64,000 bases of DNA from Roridomyces roridus (Eukaryota > Basidiomycota > Agaricomycetes > Agaricales > Mycenaceae): positions 930,001-994,000 of the forward strand of contig JARKIF010000016.1 of the NCBI GenBank assembly GCA_029378245.1, in the 5' to 3' direction. How positions within the stretch are numbered: position 1 is the stretch's first letter; every line of letters begins with the position of its first letter. The position numbers and the translations under genes were made by a program. This document shows positions 12,801 through 22,599 of this stretch, one piece after another. The notes beneath the pieces are model-generated. The model was not told the origin of the DNA and did not search any database. It saw only the letters and a list, made by a program, of their open reading frames with translations.

Positions 12801-12993
12801 GCCGTGATCCGGAGTCTGAAAGGCCGTTGGCGCGTCGTTCGTGTGTGTGTACTGGGACGCTCACCATGAGATACACCGCAGCCTTTGTGATGAAGCAGGC
12901 TTGGCCATCTGCGGACCATTGAAAGGCGTTGACGGAAGGGACAGCAGAGACCACGGGCACGGAGAAACTGGAGTAGATGGGCGGTGCTGCCAT
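9870..12993 (-). CDS. TFIIIC subunit with N-terminal beta-propeller and C-terminal TFIIIC zinc finger
   Basis: The product is a subunit of RNA polymerase III factor TFIIIC, which binds tRNA gene promoters. Exon 1 starts MAAPPIYSSFSVPVVSAVPS and continues NAFQWSADGQACFITKAAVYL, the start of a TFIIIC N-terminal propeller. Later exons include GLIHLWRPSAAVNVWSGEQ and RDSLLLCFADGAFRML. The C-terminus has the zinc-finger pattern CPAC, CPNGHIW, then after an intron RCSITTFL, CTGCSRK and finally CLFCGNGF, matching the TFIIIC zinc-finger family seen in human GTF3C4 and yeast Tfc6/Tfc8-type partners. There are about ten introns. The stop is at 9870-9872. The exact subunit (tau60/Sfc9-like) is inferred; assignment to TFIIIC is firm. 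Confidence 0.87.
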
Positions 12994-13612
12994 GGCGCGA
13001 TTAATTTAAAGCCTGCCTTGCTGGTGCGTCAGCTGGTGGATGAATAGGACGTGGTTGGCTGACAGACCGAATACCGAAATGTCTAGAGTAGAAGGAAGAG
13101 AGTCGTCGCGCTATTGGATGCTCGCAAGGCCCATCCAAAAAGGGGGAGGAAAAGACGCGTTGTTTGTCGCATGCTTTGGGACATAACAATGACATCTCTT
13201 GTCTTTCACCATATCATGGAGGCCACTTCATTCGACCCACTGCTAGGACTGGAAATTCTGGAAAATTGGTATTCATGACGGCAAACCGGCAGCTTCAAGC
13301 GGCGCTCGGTGTCACTTAGCAGGTAGGCGGTGCTCGAATTATACAATATCCCCTCGGTCGAGGTCAGCGCCGGCCTCTTCGACACCGCGCGCCGCCACTC
13401 GGCTCCTATCTTGTCGGCGCCCAGAGCTCACGCCACTGTCTCATTACCCGCACTGAAGGCGGACCCGAGTTATACGGCCTCCTGGCGCCGTTCGTCTGCA
13501 AGTATAAATTCAAGCTTCGACCAAGCCAAAATCTCCATCCAAGGTCTTCAACTTTCTCCTACTCCACTTACTCCCCTTTCAACTCCTTCAACTTCTTCCT
13601 CTACTCACTCTA
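12994..13612. promoter_or_regulatory. divergent promoter region with TATA box at 13503
   Basis: This 619-bp interval separates the TFIIIC subunit (-) and the secreted-protein gene (+). On the secreted-protein side a TATAAAT box lies at 13503-13509. It is followed by a CT-rich tract (CTTTCTCC, CTCCACTTACTCCCC) up to the ATG at 13613. This layout is typical of a strongly expressed fungal gene. No gene is visible in the interval. Confidence 0.55.
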
Positions 13613-14276
13613 ATGTTCCCCACGACCGCCCTCCTCACCGCCTCCCTCCTCGCTCTCGCTTCGGCGACGCCCATGCGCCGTCAGACGACCACCCCGCAGT
13701 GCAACCCCAACTTTGAGGGTGTGGCCGTCTCCATCATCGACAATGACGTCTCCTGGGGCGTCTCCCCCGAGCAAGCAGGCACCGTGCTCGACCGTGATCT
13801 CTTCACGCAGCCTCTCAACGCGACCGCCCACTGGCACGTCGAGCAGACTGGCTCCTTCCCCGCGACGTACCTCGTCAAGTGCGTATGCTCGAATGAATTT
13901 CCACGTGGAACTAAACTCGGAAATAGGGAGATCAACCACAACAATCTCGTGGTGGCCACTGACGTCCTCAACGGTGGGCTGTTGACGCTCGAGGAGATCG
14001 ACTCGACCAAGTCGTACGTTCATATCACCATCTTCTAGCTCCCTTATGAATATTTTATCTCTTAGCACCCAAATCTGGTCCATCTCCTGCGACGTCTGCG
14101 TCCAAGGAGCAGCCTCCGCGCCCAACGGAGGCAAATTCGCCTCGGGCTGCCACATCCGCTCCGCCGCCAACGAACTCTGCGCCGACGTCCAGCCCGCGGG
14201 AACCACCCTCGGCGTCGAGCCGTGCGGACAGACGATTCTCCAGACCTGGGACTTCTGGACGGCTACTTCCGCGTAG
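13613..14276 (+). CDS. small secreted protein
   Basis: The product is about 180 residues from three exons. The N-terminus is a signal peptide (MFPTTALLTASLLALASATP) followed by MRRQ, a possible Kex2-like processing site. The mature part begins with TTTPQCNPNFEGVAVSI and contains WGVSPEQAG and TYLVKEINHNNLVVATDV. The last exon is cysteine-containing (SISCDVCV, SGCHIRSAANELCAD, VEPCGQ) and ends QTWDFWTATSA. Introns are at GTGCGT/AATAG and GTACGT/CTTAG. I do not recognise a named family. The WDFW ending and the GCHIRSAAN stretch suggest a beta-trefoil-like or other extracellular fold, but that is a guess. Location outside the cell is well supported. Confidence 0.82.
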
Positions 14277-14348
14277 ACAACATTAGGACTTGGACACTTT
14301 TTGTTTTTAGTTCACAACTTTACACGTATTTGAGACCATGGGTATAAT

Positions 14349-15624
14349 TCACAGGAAACTGAGATAACCGGTGAGCGCCGCTGCTGCGAAGCTGATGGCG
14401 CCCACGGCACCCACGACGACGAGCCTGCGGAGGACCGCGTTCCGGATGCAGCTACGCGGAGGGCCGAGGGCACCCGCAGCGTCGATGGCGGCCATGTCCT
14501 CCTCGGTCAGTTCTGCAAGAAAGAGTCGTCGTGTCAGCGATGAGGAGGAGGAGGAAGCAAGCAAGCGTACTTAGATCCCCAGCATTGAGGTATCCCTCCA
14601 ACCGCGACTTTTTCGAGCTCGTGGTGACGACCACCGCGCCCTTGGCTTTGGTCCACGCTAGCAGGACCTGGTCCGTCGTGACGCCCAACCGACCCGCAAT
14701 GTCATTGAGCGGGGTGTCCAGAGGGCCACCAGGGAGGGATGTAATAGGGCTTTAAAACTCCATTCAGCATACAATATCATCTTGGGGAAGCTAGAATGGA
14801 AATGGAAGACATACAGGAGAGCGCTATACGCCTCGATAACGATATCATTCTCGGCCGCAAACTCGAGGATCGGCTTCTGCCTGGCGTACACGTAGGGATG
14901 GAGCAGAATCTGGTTAACCACTGGCTTGATCTTGGCCGACGACACGAGGAGGGCGAGGTCCTTCTCGTCGTAGTTGCTCACGCCGATACTCCTGCGGAAA
15001 CGCGGTCAGCGTCTTTGAAGGTTCCCGTTAATAGGAAGAAAGAAAGAAAACGCACTTGACCAACCCCTGCTTCTTAATCACCTCCATCTCCTTCCAAAAC
15101 GTCGGGATATCGGGCTTTGCGAGGCGCGGGGAATGTACGAGGTACAGGTCCACGTACTTGAGGCCCATCTACCTTGCATCAGCTTCACAGCACAAGGAAA
15201 GGGATAGGAAACGCACATAATCCAAACTATTCCGAATGGACGTATGCACATCCAACCCATCCAAGCCCGAATACTTGGTCGTGATAAACACGTCCTCGCG
15301 CGCCAACCCGCTCTCCCGAATCGCGGTCCCCGCTTCAGTTTCGTTGCGGTAGACCTGCGCCGTATCTGCCGGGGTCGTCAGTGTCGGTATGTATGAACAT
15401 GCAAGGAGAGGAGGGAGAGACGAGCCTACGTACCGATGTGAGAAAGCCCGAGAGAGATGGCTTGGTCGACCTGGTTCGTGACGCCTTCCCCGTTCCCAAG
15501 TTTCCACGTCCCGAACCCGAGTCCGGGGATTTCACGACCTTAGCAGGGTTCATTCACGATGTATGTACTCGTACTGCAGACTAGCATGCATACCGTCGTT
15601 GAGCTTTTTGCTGTCCCAGGGCAT
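14349..15624 (-). CDS. aldo-keto reductase with C-terminal membrane anchor
   Basis: An NADPH-dependent aldo-keto reductase of about 310 residues. The start is MPWDSKKLNDG. Family landmarks in order: GFGTWKLG, the catalytic tetrad as Asp and Tyr in HIDTAQVYRNE, Lys in FITTKYSG and His in LYLVHSPR, then the NADP-binding segments SIGVSNYDEKDL, NQILLHPYVYARQ and VVVTTSSKKSRLEGYLNA. After the normal end of the barrel an extra tail adds a strongly hydrophobic stretch (RLVVVGAVGAISFAAAALTG) close to the C-terminus, predicted to be a single membrane helix. Standard soluble family members stop before this. I infer a tail-anchored, cytosol-facing enzyme. The substrate is unknown. It lies 79 bp downstream of the oxygenase gene on the same strand. 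Confidence 0.9.
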
Positions 15625-15703
15625 CGTGGATGGTGTTGGAAGGAAGAGAAGATACTTGGCCGCGGCAAGATAAGGAATTGATTCATTGATCGATTTTGTA
15701 ATC

Positions 15704-17300
15704 TCACAAACTCTCTACCCGCTCCGACTTGTCTACCTCGTACAAAACCTCCGTGCGGATAACATACTTGGCACCCTCCGTCACCCCACTTCCCTGCGTA
15801 GCCATTCAGAATCAGTAATGCACTCCAAGGCCCACATATAACACATACCTCATGCAAAAGACTCCCCCTAGCCGCCCCATGCGGAAACACACAAACCGTC
15901 CCAGTACGTGGCTTCACAGGCCTCGCCTCCAACACCCCCTGCTCCGCCGCAGGCAGGAAGAACGTCGTGCACCCTCCGTCGAAATCATCATTGAGGTAGA
16001 TGAGGAACGTAAGCCGCGAGTACACCGCTGGGTCCGAGTCGTATATGTAGGAGGACGGGGTGGTGCTTTCGTCCAGTGCGGATGAAGGCCAGGCACCGTC
16101 GATCTGAGTACCGGTTAGCACGTGTATATGGAAGAGAAGAGAAGTAGACGTACATGAGGACGATACAACGCCCCCGGTCTGTAGCGATACAGCCTAAAGC
16201 GAGTGTTGATCCCTCGAACTGCGCCGCCCTTGATAGTCTGTGGGAGCAAGTCGACAACACGGCTATACATGGTCGCATGAAACTCGGCATCCGCCAACCA
16301 TATAAAGTTGTGTGCCAGCACCGAAGCAAGCTGAGTCGCCGACCCTGCCGTCGGCTCGTCAGGAAGCATACCCACTGCCTCAGCAGCGTCGATGAGCGCC
16401 TTGCATTCCGAGGGCTCAAATACATCATTGATGATGAATGCGCCCGGGACACCCTCCACGTCAAAGCGCTGCGGCTTCCGAGTCCGCGCCGATGCTGGGA
16501 GGAGAGGAAGTGCACTTGGAGGAGAATAATACACCACAGCCGGGTGCTTATTCGGTGGACGTCGATCCGGCCCAAGCGTTGTGTGCAGAGGCCTCAACGC
16601 AGCCGTCGTCTTGCCCAAATCCACATCAACAACGCCCGGGGGCGCTTCTGGCGGTTCCTTTGTAAACGGAGGGAACCACCTCAGCCTTGTCCCCGGCTTC
16701 AAAATCCCGTCGTCCCCAGCCCGACTGGTAGACACCAACTCGGGCTGCGTCGTCCGCAGGATGCCGTTGAGCACCTCCCAGACACGATTCTCCTCCTCCT
16801 GAGTCATACTAGGCGCCAGCACGGCATCGCACTCGCGCACCCAGCGCTGTAACGCCCCGAGCTTGGGCAAGTGTCCGCGGATCTGCATCTCTGAGAGAAG
16901 GACGAGTGCATCGATATGGCGTTGGTCTTGCAGCGCAGAGGATATGCGGGATGTCAAGGAAGAGCCTCCAAACAAACGATTTTCAGCGCCAAGCAGTATG
17001 AATGATGGATTTTCTATAAGCACCTGTATTCGATGCCTCTGATGCGACGCGCCAATAGTCGTGCACCGCCGTCCGGAAGGATTTCAGACTTTTCAAGGAT
17101 ATGAGCTCTGGGTGGCTGGCTAGCGTTTGTAGAGTCTCTGTGGTCGTTTCAAGCTCGTCGGCAAAGATGAGGTTGCCGATTTCAGCAGCGGGGACTTCTT
17201 CTTCTGCGACCACCACTGGTGCTGGTTGAGTTTTGAGTTTCTTCAATGCCTGGGCCGACTGTTCGCCATTTTGCTTGCGTTTCTTGTTACTTTTGGCCAT
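15704..17300 (-). CDS. 2-oxoglutarate/Fe(II) oxygenase, prolyl 4-hydroxylase-like
   Basis: The start is MAKSNKKRKQNGEQ, a lysine-rich tail that may be a nuclear signal, followed by an acidic linker and a helical region. The catalytic domain is C-terminal: GAFIINDVFEPSECKALID opens it, the iron-binding pair HxD is seen in PHIDGAW, and FLIYLNDDFDGGCTTFF follows. The distal histidine is in FPHGAA or LLHEGSGV, and the 2-oxoglutarate-binding Arg is in KYVIRTEVLYEV. These are the marks of the prolyl 4-hydroxylase-like superfamily. The product is about 420 residues. The start codon is only 62 bp from that of the SET gene on the other strand, so the two share a promoter. The target is unknown. Confidence 0.87.
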
Positions 17301-17362
17301 AGTGGTAAGAATGAAGAGTTGTTTGCCGACGTCTTTGCTCCTTCCTCCAAAATGAGTGTCGT
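17301..17362. promoter_or_regulatory. 62-bp bidirectional promoter
   Basis: The ATG codons of the 2OG oxygenase (-, at 17300) and the SET-domain gene (+, at 17363) are 62 bp apart. Either both transcripts start inside this very short segment or each promoter overlaps the other gene's 5' end. No TATA box is visible. Confidence 0.5.
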
Positions 17363-18461
17363 ATGAATCCGACACCGTTCCTCAGGCAGTCAACCTGGTA
17401 CGGCGGTCGTGGCATCTTCGCAACCCAGCCCATCCCAGCCAGCGCCCTAGTCCACACCAGCGCCGCTCCCTACGCCTCTGTCATCTACCGTCACTTCCGC
17501 AAAGAAGTCTGTGGCCACTGCTTTGCCTACTCTTTCGACGCACGGCGCTCTACCTGGAACATCAAGCTCGAGGCTGCCGGGACAGGGATCTGGTTCTGCA
17601 GCGAGGCGTGCCGTGATGAATGGCTGCAGACGGAGAACGTCGGTGAACTCGTCGAGGCTGTCAACATCGGCGTAGACAGGCTGGCCAAGAACATGGGGAA
17701 ACGCAGTGGACAGAGCACCCCGCCCGTAGCTTCCCCATCGCCGCCCGTAACTCAAGAACTCATCGACGAAGCCTGGGTCGCAGCAGAGAGCACTCCTCTT
17801 CCTAGAGACGCTGCCCTCCCCGCTCTAGATGAGATAGAACTCGACACGGCACGCTTCATCCTCTCCGCCCTCGTCAGACGCTACATCCAAGATCTAGACA
17901 TCACCCCCTCCTCTCTCGCAAGTGGTTCTTGGACCGACCTCCTCGAGCTCCAAAACAACGAGCTCCCACTCATCCGTGGCCGTCCCGAGGCACTTTCCTC
18001 GCACCTACGCGTGTACACATTCGTCCGCCACATCGTCCGTGGTGTCCCTGCTTTAGCTCCCTACCTGGCGACCTCTGAGACGATACGCGCTGTATTTGCC
18101 CGGGAGCAAGGGAATGTGTTTGGCATGTACGAGGCGAGCAAGGAGGGCGAGGAGATGTTTGGGTGGAGCATGTACGTCTCGGCGTCGTTCTTTAACCACG
18201 GTCCGTCGTCCTCGTTTCCATCCTTCACTGTTACTGATGGAGTCTGCAGATTGTGCTCCTAATATCCGCAAAGAGCGCGTAGGACGCGCGATGCGATTTT
18301 ACACGACTCGAGACGTCGCGGTGGGCGAGGAGCTCTGCACGAGCTATGTCGATCTCACTGACGATGTCATGGAGAGGCGCAAGCAGCTTTCGCTAAACTG
18401 GTACTTTGATTGCATATGCAAACGGTGCGAGAACGAAGGAGAGGGTGTGCCCGGTAAATAA
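17363..18461 (+). CDS. SET-domain protein, SMYD/Set5-like
   Basis: A likely protein lysine methyltransferase of about 345 residues in two exons. The SET N-part is STWYGGRGIFATQPI. A cysteine cluster follows (VCGHCFAYSF, then GTGIWFCSEACRDEW) that resembles a MYND-type zinc site. The C-part spans the intron: SMYVSASFFNH joined to DCAPNI gives the NHxCxPN signature that closes the AdoMet site. ELCTSYVDL and the post-SET-like CICKRCENEG follow. The order SET-MYND-SET is that of SMYD-type proteins. The substrate, histone or not, cannot be told. Its 3' end, including the stop, is duplicated in tandem just downstream. Confidence 0.87.
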
Positions 18462-18626
18462 AGAACGAAGTACGGGCTGTGGGGCTACGGTAGAGAGTAT
18501 ACGTAGAGAATAGAGTAGCGTACAAACGGTGCGAGAACGAAGGAGAGGGTGTGCCCGGTAAATAAAGAACGAAGTACGGGCTGTAGGGCTACGGTAGAGA
18601 GTATACGTAGAAGATAGAGTAGCGTA
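18419..18626. repeat. 104-bp tandem duplication covering the 3' end of the SET gene
   Basis: The segment starting CAAACGGTGCGAGAACGAAG (18419) recurs almost unchanged at 18523, a period of 104 bp. The copies differ by one substitution (TGTGGGGC versus TGTAGGGC) and a one-base shift near ACGTAG. The first copy holds the last coding bases and stop of the SET gene; the second is untranslated. High identity points to a recent event. Confidence 0.85.
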
Positions 18627-18663
18627 TGAATGCTTAGAGTAAAAGGAATGAATGAATGTTAAG

Positions 18664-19148
18664 TTACAATCTTGCTTCGCGGGACGTGTCGATCTGGTAC
18701 GAAAGTGGGGTGCCTTCAGAAAAGTTGTTTATATACTGGGCGACGCTGAGAAGGATGAGCTGGGGGCACACGGAAAAAAGGCGTGAAGGCACTCACAGCC
18801 GATGGTGTGGATGTGGGATGTAATCCCTGAACGCCTGGATATCCTCAAACTCGACAGTAAGAGCTAGATCAACGAATGAGTGAATATCTACGCGACGATA
18901 ATGACGCACATACCGAATTCATAACCTCTCGCGCCTTTTTGGCTCACTGGGGGCCCGACCTTGAGTGCGGTGACGCCGGGAATGGACAGGGCAGCGACGG
19001 CGAGGAGGTACGCCGTGCGAATCGCCTCGTTCTTCGCTTCACATGTCGTGCCGTTGCGGAACTTAGCGAGCGCTGCAAGAAGAGGAATGAGCATGGACGT
19101 CGTCGTCGTCGTTGGAGAGGGAAGCTCACTGAAGTGCTGGACCGGCAT
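18664..19148 (-). CDS. stress-responsive Dabb (alpha/beta-barrel dimer) domain protein
   Basis: A protein of about 110 residues in four exons. The short first exon codes MPVQHF and splices to TLAKFRNGTTCEAKNEAIRT. Then come GVTALKVGPPVSQKGARGY, the core strand ALTVEFEDIQAFRDYIPHP with the HH pair typical of the family, and VAQYINNFSEGTPLSYQID. Dabb proteins form small alpha/beta-barrel dimers; in plants and fungi they are stress-induced, and some act as cyclases such as olivetolic acid cyclase. No biosynthetic partner lies next door, so the role is open. The family assignment rests on the overall pattern and length. Confidence 0.8.
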
Positions 19149-19844
19149 CGCGCAGCTGAAGAACGGAGGGGAGGGCAGAGGGCAGAGGGCAAGAGCAAGA
19201 GGACGCTACGAGCGAAATTAAATAGACGCGGCGTCGGAATTAGGTGCCGCTGCCACTCGCGATCGGGAGTGTCTCAGTAAGACAAAGTGACAATACCTCT
19301 TCACAATAAGCTGCAAAAGGCTGTAAATCCGAAGCCGACGTCCAGGCACCCGTCAGCCGCGGGTTCATAATGCTCCGTTCCATTCCAGCTGGCCGTAATA
19401 ATTGTGAAAAAAAAGTCGCGTCGCGGGAACGCGGGACCGCGACGCTGACTTAGCACCGAGCGTTCCCAAGTATGATCCGTCGTACGTTTGCCCGTGCTTT
19501 TCGCGCACATTCAGGCAAGTAGTTGACGAGGCGGCGGCGGCGGCGTTGCACTTGAACCCAACTTTAAAAGCTTATTAGAGACTGACTGTTCGGTACAACA
19601 CAGATGTATTTTTCCTTTGCACAAGGGTAAGTACAACGACCAAGAAAACAATGAGTGCGGGTAACATAGGTTTATGTCCAAGTAAAAACGAACGGCGGGC
19701 TGGCGGGCGGAGGGGGGCGGGGTGCGGGTGGATCGTCTAGTTTTCTCTCTCTTTGTGATCGCCAGATGACGGGGACCGGAACCAAATCTCTGAACGACGG
19801 GTGAGTGTTTGTTTGTTTGAAACAAAGGCAGCCCTGGCACGTAC
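19149..19844. other. intergenic, no gene seen
   Basis: About 700 bp between the Dabb gene and the stop of the repeat-peptide gene. Short frames on both strands have no motif. The CGTCGCGGGAACGCGGGACCGCGACG region near 19410-19445 is GC-rich and partly self-complementary. Otherwise I see nothing. Confidence 0.4.
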
Positions 19845-20663
19845 CTAATCGTGCCGCTTCCAGTCCGGCGATGAGTGTTCACCGTCGTCCCTCTTCCAGT
19901 CTGGCGACGAGTGTTCACCGTCGTCTCTCTTCCAATCCGGCGACGAGTGTTCACCGTCGTCCCGCTTCCAATCGGGCGATGAGTGGGCACCGCTGTCCCT
20001 CTTCCATTCCACCTGCTCGCGTAGAAGTAAGTATGGTATATTAGGTGGTGTCTCTACTACGCTACGCACATGGTCGGTTCGCCCCTCAACACGAGCCTCC
20101 TGTGAACCAGCCAATGGTCACTCACGACGTTTAGCAGTGGGTTCTAGAGTCTAACGCACAAGCTCGTCCCGTTTCCAGTCAGGGCTCTCGCCCTCTGCCC
20201 GTTTCCAGTCAGGACTCTCTCCCTCTGCCCGTTTCCAGTCGGGACTCTCTCCCTCTGCCCGTTTCCATGTGGGAGCGCCCCGCTGTGATGTCGCGTCAGA
20301 GGACAATTCTTAGCAGGGAAGCCATAAACACGACTGACCTCGACCTCGTCGCGCTTCCAGTCGGGAGCCTTTCTCCCCTCGGGCGTACCACGCTAAAAAG
20401 CAAGTAACGATCAGCACACATCTCCGGGGACTACGCATCCAGCCAAACGCACCACAATCTTGAACCGCTTCAACTCGGGGGCGCTGCGCGCATCGGGGAC
20501 CTCCCTCCAGGTGGGTGCGCCTCTCTCCTAGCGATTACAAACAATTTAGTCTGTCATATTCCCAAGCACCGGACAACGACGGATAACGAACCTCGGCGAC
20601 ACCCTGGGCGACGACGCTGACCGCAGCAGCAAACACAACTAGCAGGGCTTGGACGACACGCAT
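19845..20663 (-). CDS. KEX2-processed repeat peptide precursor
   Basis: A 173-residue secreted precursor in six exons: 20663-20592, 20527-20453, 20392-20339, 20282-20160, 20099-20070, 20012-19845. All five introns are phase 0 and every exon is a multiple of three. Exon 1 is a signal peptide, MRVVQALLVVFAAAVSVVAQ. The rest carries ten Trp-Lys-Arg sites: APDWKR, APTWKR, three AEGESPDWKR units (10 residues each) in exon 4, then VEWKR, one DSGAHSSPDWKR and three DDGEHSSPDWKR units (12 residues each) in exon 6, ending HD. Lys-Arg is the Kex2 site in the late Golgi, so processing would free near-identical peptides ending SPDW. This fits the fungal KEX2-processed repeat protein class. There is no C-terminal CaaX box, so it is not a basidiomycete mating pheromone. 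A TATTTAT element lies about 100 bp upstream. No DUF3328/UstYa modifier gene is nearby. Confidence 0.85.
19848..20011 (-). repeat. 36-bp coding tandem repeat (12-residue units)
   Basis: Four consecutive 36-bp units in the last exon of the repeat-peptide gene, each coding a 12-residue unit of the type DDGEHSSPDWKR (the first reads DSGAHSSPDWKR). The DNA copies differ mainly at silent positions (AAGCGG/AAGAGA/AAGAGG), so the peptide is more conserved than the DNA. Confidence 0.9.
20169..20282 (-). repeat. 30-bp coding tandem repeat (10-residue units)
   Basis: Three 30-bp units coding AEGESPDWKR, preceded by a diverged unit RGAPTWKR, in exon 4 of the repeat-peptide gene. The units are nearly identical in DNA, differing at a few third-codon positions (CCC/CCT, GGA/GGC). 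Confidence 0.9.
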
Positions 20664-21706
20664 TTTTTGCAAGCGTGGATGGTTGGCGGAGGGAAGCGAA
20701 GTGAGGGAACGGATGAAGGGAGGGACGGGGACAACAATCAAACGATTTGACGTGGACCTCCTGAAATAAATACCCACCAGGGATGCGGATGCATGATCAG
20801 GTACAGGCAAAGAAATTGCCGACATGTACCTTAAATGGCCAAGCGAATCGGAATAACGACCCGTGTCGTCGCAAGGGCCCTTTCCGTGCTATGTATAACG
20901 AAACGATCAGAGACAGACACGCACCTCCTGCTACTTGTTCCGCGCCTGTGAGACTTGCCCATGGCTAACTCAGTTGCAGACACCAGACACAGTCCCTGAA
21001 TATCTTGATCTCTGGCACAGCAGCAGAAAAGAATTACCCCATGCAGTGACATTACACACGGTACGCTGACAATCCGGCTTGATCTGGCCGCAGTGGACCC
21101 AATTTTGAATTGATTCGTGTCGCCATGGAAAGAAACCATTTGTCGGCTGCCTTGGCCAGGTACTCTCGGCGACGTTTTCATTTAGCAGGTATAATGCAAG
21201 TCAAGTCAAGTCCAAGACAGGCCAAGAGCCAAGGAACAAGTGCAGGGGTCTCATTTTCCCAGACGAAATACCACGTCACTTTCCGGTGAGACGGGGCAGG
21301 CACGGAGTGGACCGAGACAGACGGCACAATATCCGCCGCGGCAAACATACGGGCAGAGGCGGATACACATGTGGAGCAAATGCATCATCGAGGGGTGCGA
21401 GGACCGGGATCCTAAAAAGCCTAACCCCACACCGAGACAGTCATCGGACCTTGAACGATGACGAGGATCGAGGACCGAGGGACCTCGAGAATCAGATCTC
21501 TCATGAGATGAATGACCGAGCGTGGGGCTGCGTGGGTTGTGGGCACGGAACGGCGGTCGGAAATCTACCTCCGGAGGAGGACATTTTGTGTCACAACAAG
21601 CGCTGGGGAAGGAAAGGAAGAGAACGCCGACGAAGCACGATAACCAATAGCAGATATTTGTGAAGCGGATATACATCATCGTAGATCGCGAGGTATAATC
21701 GGAGGA
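20664..21706. other. intergenic, promoter of the repeat-peptide gene; no gene seen
   Basis: The first 110 bp carry the likely promoter of the repeat-peptide gene (TATTTAT near 20762 and a CT-rich leader). Beyond that, several frames of about 70-140 codons overlap on both strands without motifs or consistent splice sites. I do not call a gene. Confidence 0.4.
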
Positions 21707-22599
21707 TTAGCCACTCTTTCCCGACGCGCTCTTGACGGAGGCCTTGTGGGCAACGTGTAGAGATTCGGCAAGGTCCTTTCCAAGTTGCGCCACAACGAGG
21801 GCGGGGAAGACGAGCCACAGCCTGATTTCTTAGTGAAATGCACGAAGGGAAGGAGGAGGAGACTCACCCATTCGGAATGATCCAATACTTGATAAGCATA
21901 TCCCATGAATTGTGTCCAATGGCGCAGTAGTTGCAATAGTACTCCTGCAGCCAGTAGAGTAAGGTCTTGGAGAAGGTCATGGCGGCGGCGACAAATCCGA
22001 TGAGCGGCGCCGGCGGCCACTCAGAGACGTGGGCCGTGTACACGTACAGGACGTTAAGGAGGGTCTCCACGACGTTCATGAAGGCTAGAAAACATGTCAG
22101 CTCACACGAAAGACATGGGCACGTCGCGTACATTGCGCGTTGGTGAAGCCATCGCCGCGCTCAAGGGACGGAATGCCGTATACCTGGCGCTGTCAGGTAG
22201 AGACAGCGAGAAAGTCAGGGCTAACGCACGAGGTCAACCTGTGTGCGACGCGTTAGTACTCGTTAGACGGTGCGCCAAGAGGATGCACATTCTGGTAGAT
22301 GGTGTATCCGGGCGCCCAAATCCAGTGAAGGTCCCCGCCCTACAGACAGGCCGCTTGATCAGGGTCGGCGGAGACGGGTGTCTGGCACACAACATACCTC
22401 CATGGACCGCGGTCTGGCGTCTCAGTCAGTCCAGTCGTCGCGTGCGAAGGCTGGCGGCGCGTACCTCATAAAACAGTACCCGACATCCCACAGAATGACC
22501 TAGATTGGGTTCAGAAAAAGGCAGGGCTCGAGTTCGAGGCCGTACGGGCGTGGTGAGGATGAACCAGAGGGAAATCCAGGTATGGGTCTTGACGGTCAT
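21707..22599 (-). CDS. EXPERA-like multipass membrane protein, tandem copy A
   Basis: About 185 residues in about seven exons. In order: KTHTWISLWFILTTPV joined to ILWDVGYCFM, RPRSMEGGDLHWIWAP, YTIYQNVDLVYG, GFTNAQ joined to FMNVVETLLNVLYVY, a hydrophobic helix around GFVAAAMTFSKTLLYWL, YYCNYCAIGHNSW, and YWIIPNGLWLVFPALVV, ending in a lysine/serine tail. Four to five helices with D, E and N residues inside the membrane recall EXPERA proteins (sterol isomerase EBP, TM6SF), but the family is inferred, not proven. An upstream exon present in copy B (MSFPILSAAYLGQIEAE) has an ATC instead of its ATG here, so the start at 22599 is provisional. Likely in the endoplasmic reticulum. Confidence 0.65.

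Noticed and set aside
16154..16852. 232-codon plus-strand frame
   Set aside because: Antisense shadow of the 2OG oxygenase exon.
19805..20044. Plus-strand repetitive frame with RRPSSNPATSVH-type units
   Set aside because: It is the antisense of the repeat-peptide exon; the minus strand has the signal peptide, introns and Kex2 sites.
19845..20663. Basidiomycete mating pheromone
   Set aside because: No C-terminal CaaX box, the product has a signal peptide and multiple Kex2 repeats, and no STE3-type receptor is nearby.
3119..20663. One biosynthetic cluster joining the P450, oxygenase, reductase and repeat peptide (RiPP-like)
   Set aside because: The genes are separated by housekeeping genes (TFIIIC, SET) and lie on mixed strands; no DUF3328 modifier is seen.
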